Shown: piece after piece, positions 5,720 through 7,042 of the stretch
How positions within the stretch are numbered: position 1 is the first letter of the stretch
Layout: every line of letters starts with the position of its first letter
From: Cyclobacteriaceae bacterium
GTDB lineage: Bacteria > Bacteroidota > Bacteroidia > Cytophagales > Cyclobacteriaceae
Assembly: GCA_030589835.1 (NCBI GenBank)
Contig: JAUUZS010000222.1
Location: forward strand, 1-7,042
DNA: 7,042 nucleotides
Direction of reading: 5' to 3'
The notes under the pieces: generated by a model
What the model saw: only the letters and a program-made list of their open reading frames with translations
Database searches by the model: none
Told to the model about the DNA's origin: nothing
Made by a program: the position numbers and the translations under genes

Positions 5720-6769
5720 ATGAAACATTTATCGATTATCATCGGATTTTTTACCATTCTATGTAGTTGTACCTCAGAAGTAGATCAACATGAGCAGGTC
5801 ATCATGACGGTGACAGGGCCTATTGACATCAATCAAATGGGCTTGACCTTTGAGCATGAACACCTTGCCACCGATTTTATCGGAGCGGAGAAAGTAAAGC
5901 AACCCCAATATCCGCTTAGCCAGGGTACCGCGTACTTCCTGCCACACTTAATGAAATTGAAAGATTCGGGTGTACAAACTTTGATTGAATGCACTCCCGA
6001 GTACATTGGAAGAGATGTGAAATTATTGCGGGAGTTGTCCGGGCAAAGTGGAGTAAATATCCTGACGAATACCGGTTATTATGCAGCCGTCAATAAGAAG
6101 TTTTTGCCAAAGCATGCGTTCAGTGAAACTGCTGAACAGCTGGCAGGGCGATGGATCGATGAATGGGAAAACGGGATTAATGGGACTGACATCAAACCTG
6201 GATTCATTAAGCTTGGTGTTGGTAAAAAGTCATTGGATTCTATCGAGCAAAAAATTGTTCGGGCCGGAGCCCTCACTCACCTTAGCACCGGATTAAAAAT
6301 TGCCATCCATACGGGAAGTTCCATTGCTGCAAATGATGAATTGGATATTCTGGAGGAAGTCGGGGTTGATGCACGTGCCTTGATTGTCGTGCATGCGCAA
6401 AATGCAACAAGTGAACAACAGATAAAGCTGATAAAAAGAGGATGCTGGATCAGTCTTGATGGTGTGAATCAAAAGCCGGAAACCATTGCCAGGTACGTCG
6501 ATTTTTTAGTAGAGCTTAAAAGAGAAAATCTATTGAATAAAGTGCTCATTTCTCATGATGATTACTGGTCGGTGGTTCAGCAAGATGATGGGAGCATTGG
6601 ATTTGAGTTGTCTAAGTCTGGCGACTTTTCTCCATATTCGACTATTTTCGAACTACTATTTCCCCGTCTGAAAGAGTTGGGATTTACGCAGGAAGATTTT
6701 GATCAGCTATTGATTACTAACCCTGGTAAAGCGTTTATGATTGAGGTATGCGGAGGGGGTAAAAGGTAA
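5720..6769 (+). CDS. Phosphotriesterase-family metal-dependent hydrolase, exported lipoprotein
   Basis: A 349-residue TIM-barrel hydrolase of the phosphotriesterase/PTE-like lactonase family. I chose the ATG at 5720, not the in-frame TTG at 5708, because it starts a lipoprotein signal: MKH, hydrophobic 4-14, lipobox L-C-S-C with Cys17. The binuclear metal site looks complete: EHEH (45-48; His46 and His48), Lys164 in GFIKLG (the carboxylated bridging lysine of the family), His197 in IAIHTG, His225 in IVVHAQN and Asp280 in LISHDDYW. CTPEYIGRD (91-99), NTGYY (117-121) and the final NPGKAF (334-339) are also typical. The reaction is hydrolysis of an ester, probably a lactone or phosphoester; the substrate is unknown. 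Bacterial Php proteins known to me are cytoplasmic and about 290-330 residues, so the lipoprotein anchor is notable. The last residues, GKR, and the TAA stop are encoded by the heptamer repeat that begins at 6758. Confidence 0.9.
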   Translation: MKHLSIIIGFFTILCSCTSEVDQHEQVIMTVTGPIDINQMGLTFEHEHLATDFIGAEKVKQPQYPLSQGTAYFLPHLMKLKDSGVQTLIECTPEYIGRDVKLLRELSGQSGVNILTNTGYYAAVNKKFLPKHAFSETAEQLAGRWIDEWENGINGTDIKPGFIKLGVGKKSLDSIEQKIVRAGALTHLSTGLKIAIHTGSSIAANDELDILEEVGVDARALIVVHAQNATSEQQIKLIKRGCWISLDGVNQKPETIARYVDFLVELKRENLLNKVLISHDDYWSVVQQDDGSIGFELSKSGDFSPYSTIFELLFPRLKELGFTQEDFDQLLITNPGKAFMIEVCGGGKR

Positions 6770-6827
6770 AAGGTGAAAGGTGAAAGGTAAAAGGTAAAAG
6801 GTGAAAGGTGAAAGGTGAAAGGTAAAA
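6758..6827 (+). repeat. Ten-copy 7-bp tandem repeat (GGTAAAA / GGTGAAA)
   Basis: Ten uninterrupted heptamers in two variants, A = GGTAAAA and G = GGTGAAA, in the order A A G G A A G G G A. Units 1-4 and 5-8 are identical, so a 28-bp higher-order unit is visible. The array starts inside the last codons of the phosphotriesterase-like gene. Unit 2 carries its TAA stop (6767-6769). The array runs into the A tract of the following terminator. Slipped-strand replication can change the copy number of such arrays. It could also be a family of intergenic repeats spread through the genome. Confidence 0.95.
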
Positions 6828-6830
6828 AAG

Positions 6831-6867
6831 CGGGGACGATCTTTGATAGATCGTCCCCGTGTTTTTT
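6831..6867. terminator. Bidirectional rho-independent terminator
   Basis: CGGGGACGATCT (6831-6842) and AGATCGTCCCCG (6848-6859) form a perfect 12-bp GC-rich stem around loop TTGAT. On the right, TG and six T residues (6862-6867) serve the plus-strand hydrolase transcript. On the left, six A residues (6824-6829) become a T tract on the minus strand and serve the convergent TonB-family gene. This is the strongest terminator in the window. Confidence 0.92.
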
Positions 6868-6868
6868 G

Positions 6869-7042
6869 TTAATAGATCGCTCCGGGACGTCGTCGGCTAG
6901 ACCACGTGCTGCTGCCTCCCAAACTATACTGGAAGAAGGCCATGATCTTCAGCTCTTTATTGGGATAGGCCCGCGGTAGTGGTCCATAGGTGGCTCCTTT
7001 ACGAATGGCTCTTATCACTTCTTCATCAAGAATACGGTGGCC
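6869..7042 (-). CDS. TonB-family protein, C-terminal fragment (partial at right edge)
   Basis: The minus strand from the right edge reads 57 residues before a TAA at 6871-6869. The fragment GHRILDEEVIRAIRKGATYG (1-20), then PLPRAYPN (21-28) and LKIMAFFQYSLGG (31-43), fits the second half of a TonB C-terminal domain: a helix with 'LDE..IRAI', the PLP turn and the last beta strand, as in Bacteroidota TonB family proteins. TonB links the inner-membrane ExbBD proton motor to outer-membrane receptors through this domain. After the domain comes a 14-residue Ser/Arg-rich tail (SSTWSSRRRPGAIY), which is unusual. The start, any transmembrane anchor and any fused domains lie outside the window. The bases look visibly more GC-rich than neighbouring genes. 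Transcription ends at the shared terminator 2 bases past the stop. Confidence 0.75.
   Translation of the reverse strand, partial: GHRILDEEVIRAIRKGATYGPLPRAYPNKELKIMAFFQYSLGGSSTWSSRRRPGAIY

Noticed and set aside
3324..6769. A single operon or new multi-gene system across the right half.
   Set aside because: Strand switches, a strong hairpin between the haem genes and a divergent promoter region separate the genes; no shared pathway is evident.
6758..6827. CRISPR array reading of the repeats.
   Set aside because: The units are 7 bp and contiguous with no spacers.

Overview
The window looks like chromosomal DNA from a Bacteroidota bacterium, probably a Cytophagales-like environmental lineage. 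Reasons: AT-rich DNA, start codons in A/T-rich leaders without Shine-Dalgarno sequences, a PorT-type outer-membrane barrel, a DUF4861 lipoprotein, two Haem_bd-type CxxCH proteins, a TonB C-terminal domain with the 'LDE..IRAI..G....PLP' signature, and an exact match to the Bacteroidota -7 promoter element in one leader. This placement is inferred from protein families only.

Layout. Positions 1-335 (minus) hold the first 111 codons of a protein that runs off the left edge; its spacing of conserved residues resembles Vsr/phage homing-endonuclease-like folds. A 219-bp divergent intergenic region follows. Then come a secreted outer-membrane beta-barrel protein (555-1556, +) with a clear terminator, and a DUF4861 lipoprotein (1684-2889, +). 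A 434-bp gene-free stretch contains two back-to-back perfect 11-bp inverted repeats just upstream of two tandem, paralogous, membrane-anchored c-type haem proteins (3324-3728 and 3782-4249, +), which are separated by a strong hairpin. A PLP-dependent group II (MfnA-like) decarboxylase lies on the minus strand (4405-5634), convergent with the haem genes. Divergent from it is a phosphotriesterase-family lipoprotein (5720-6769, +), whose stop codon lies inside a ten-copy 7-bp tandem repeat (6758-6827). The repeat runs directly into a bidirectional terminator (6831-6867) shared with the convergent 3' end of a TonB-family protein (6869-7042, minus, running off the right edge).

How the genes work together. 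Most genes have their own leader or terminator, so this reads as a run of small transcription units, not one operon. The only convincing functional pair is the two haem proteins. Five of the seven recognised products are predicted to act in the envelope: the barrel, the DUF4861 lipoprotein, the two haem proteins and the phosphotriesterase-like lipoprotein. The TonB fragment would also belong to the envelope. No defence system, CRISPR array, RNA gene or complete mobile element was seen. The least explained signals are the paired inverted repeats upstream of the haem genes and the heptanucleotide array that supplies a gene's stop codon.
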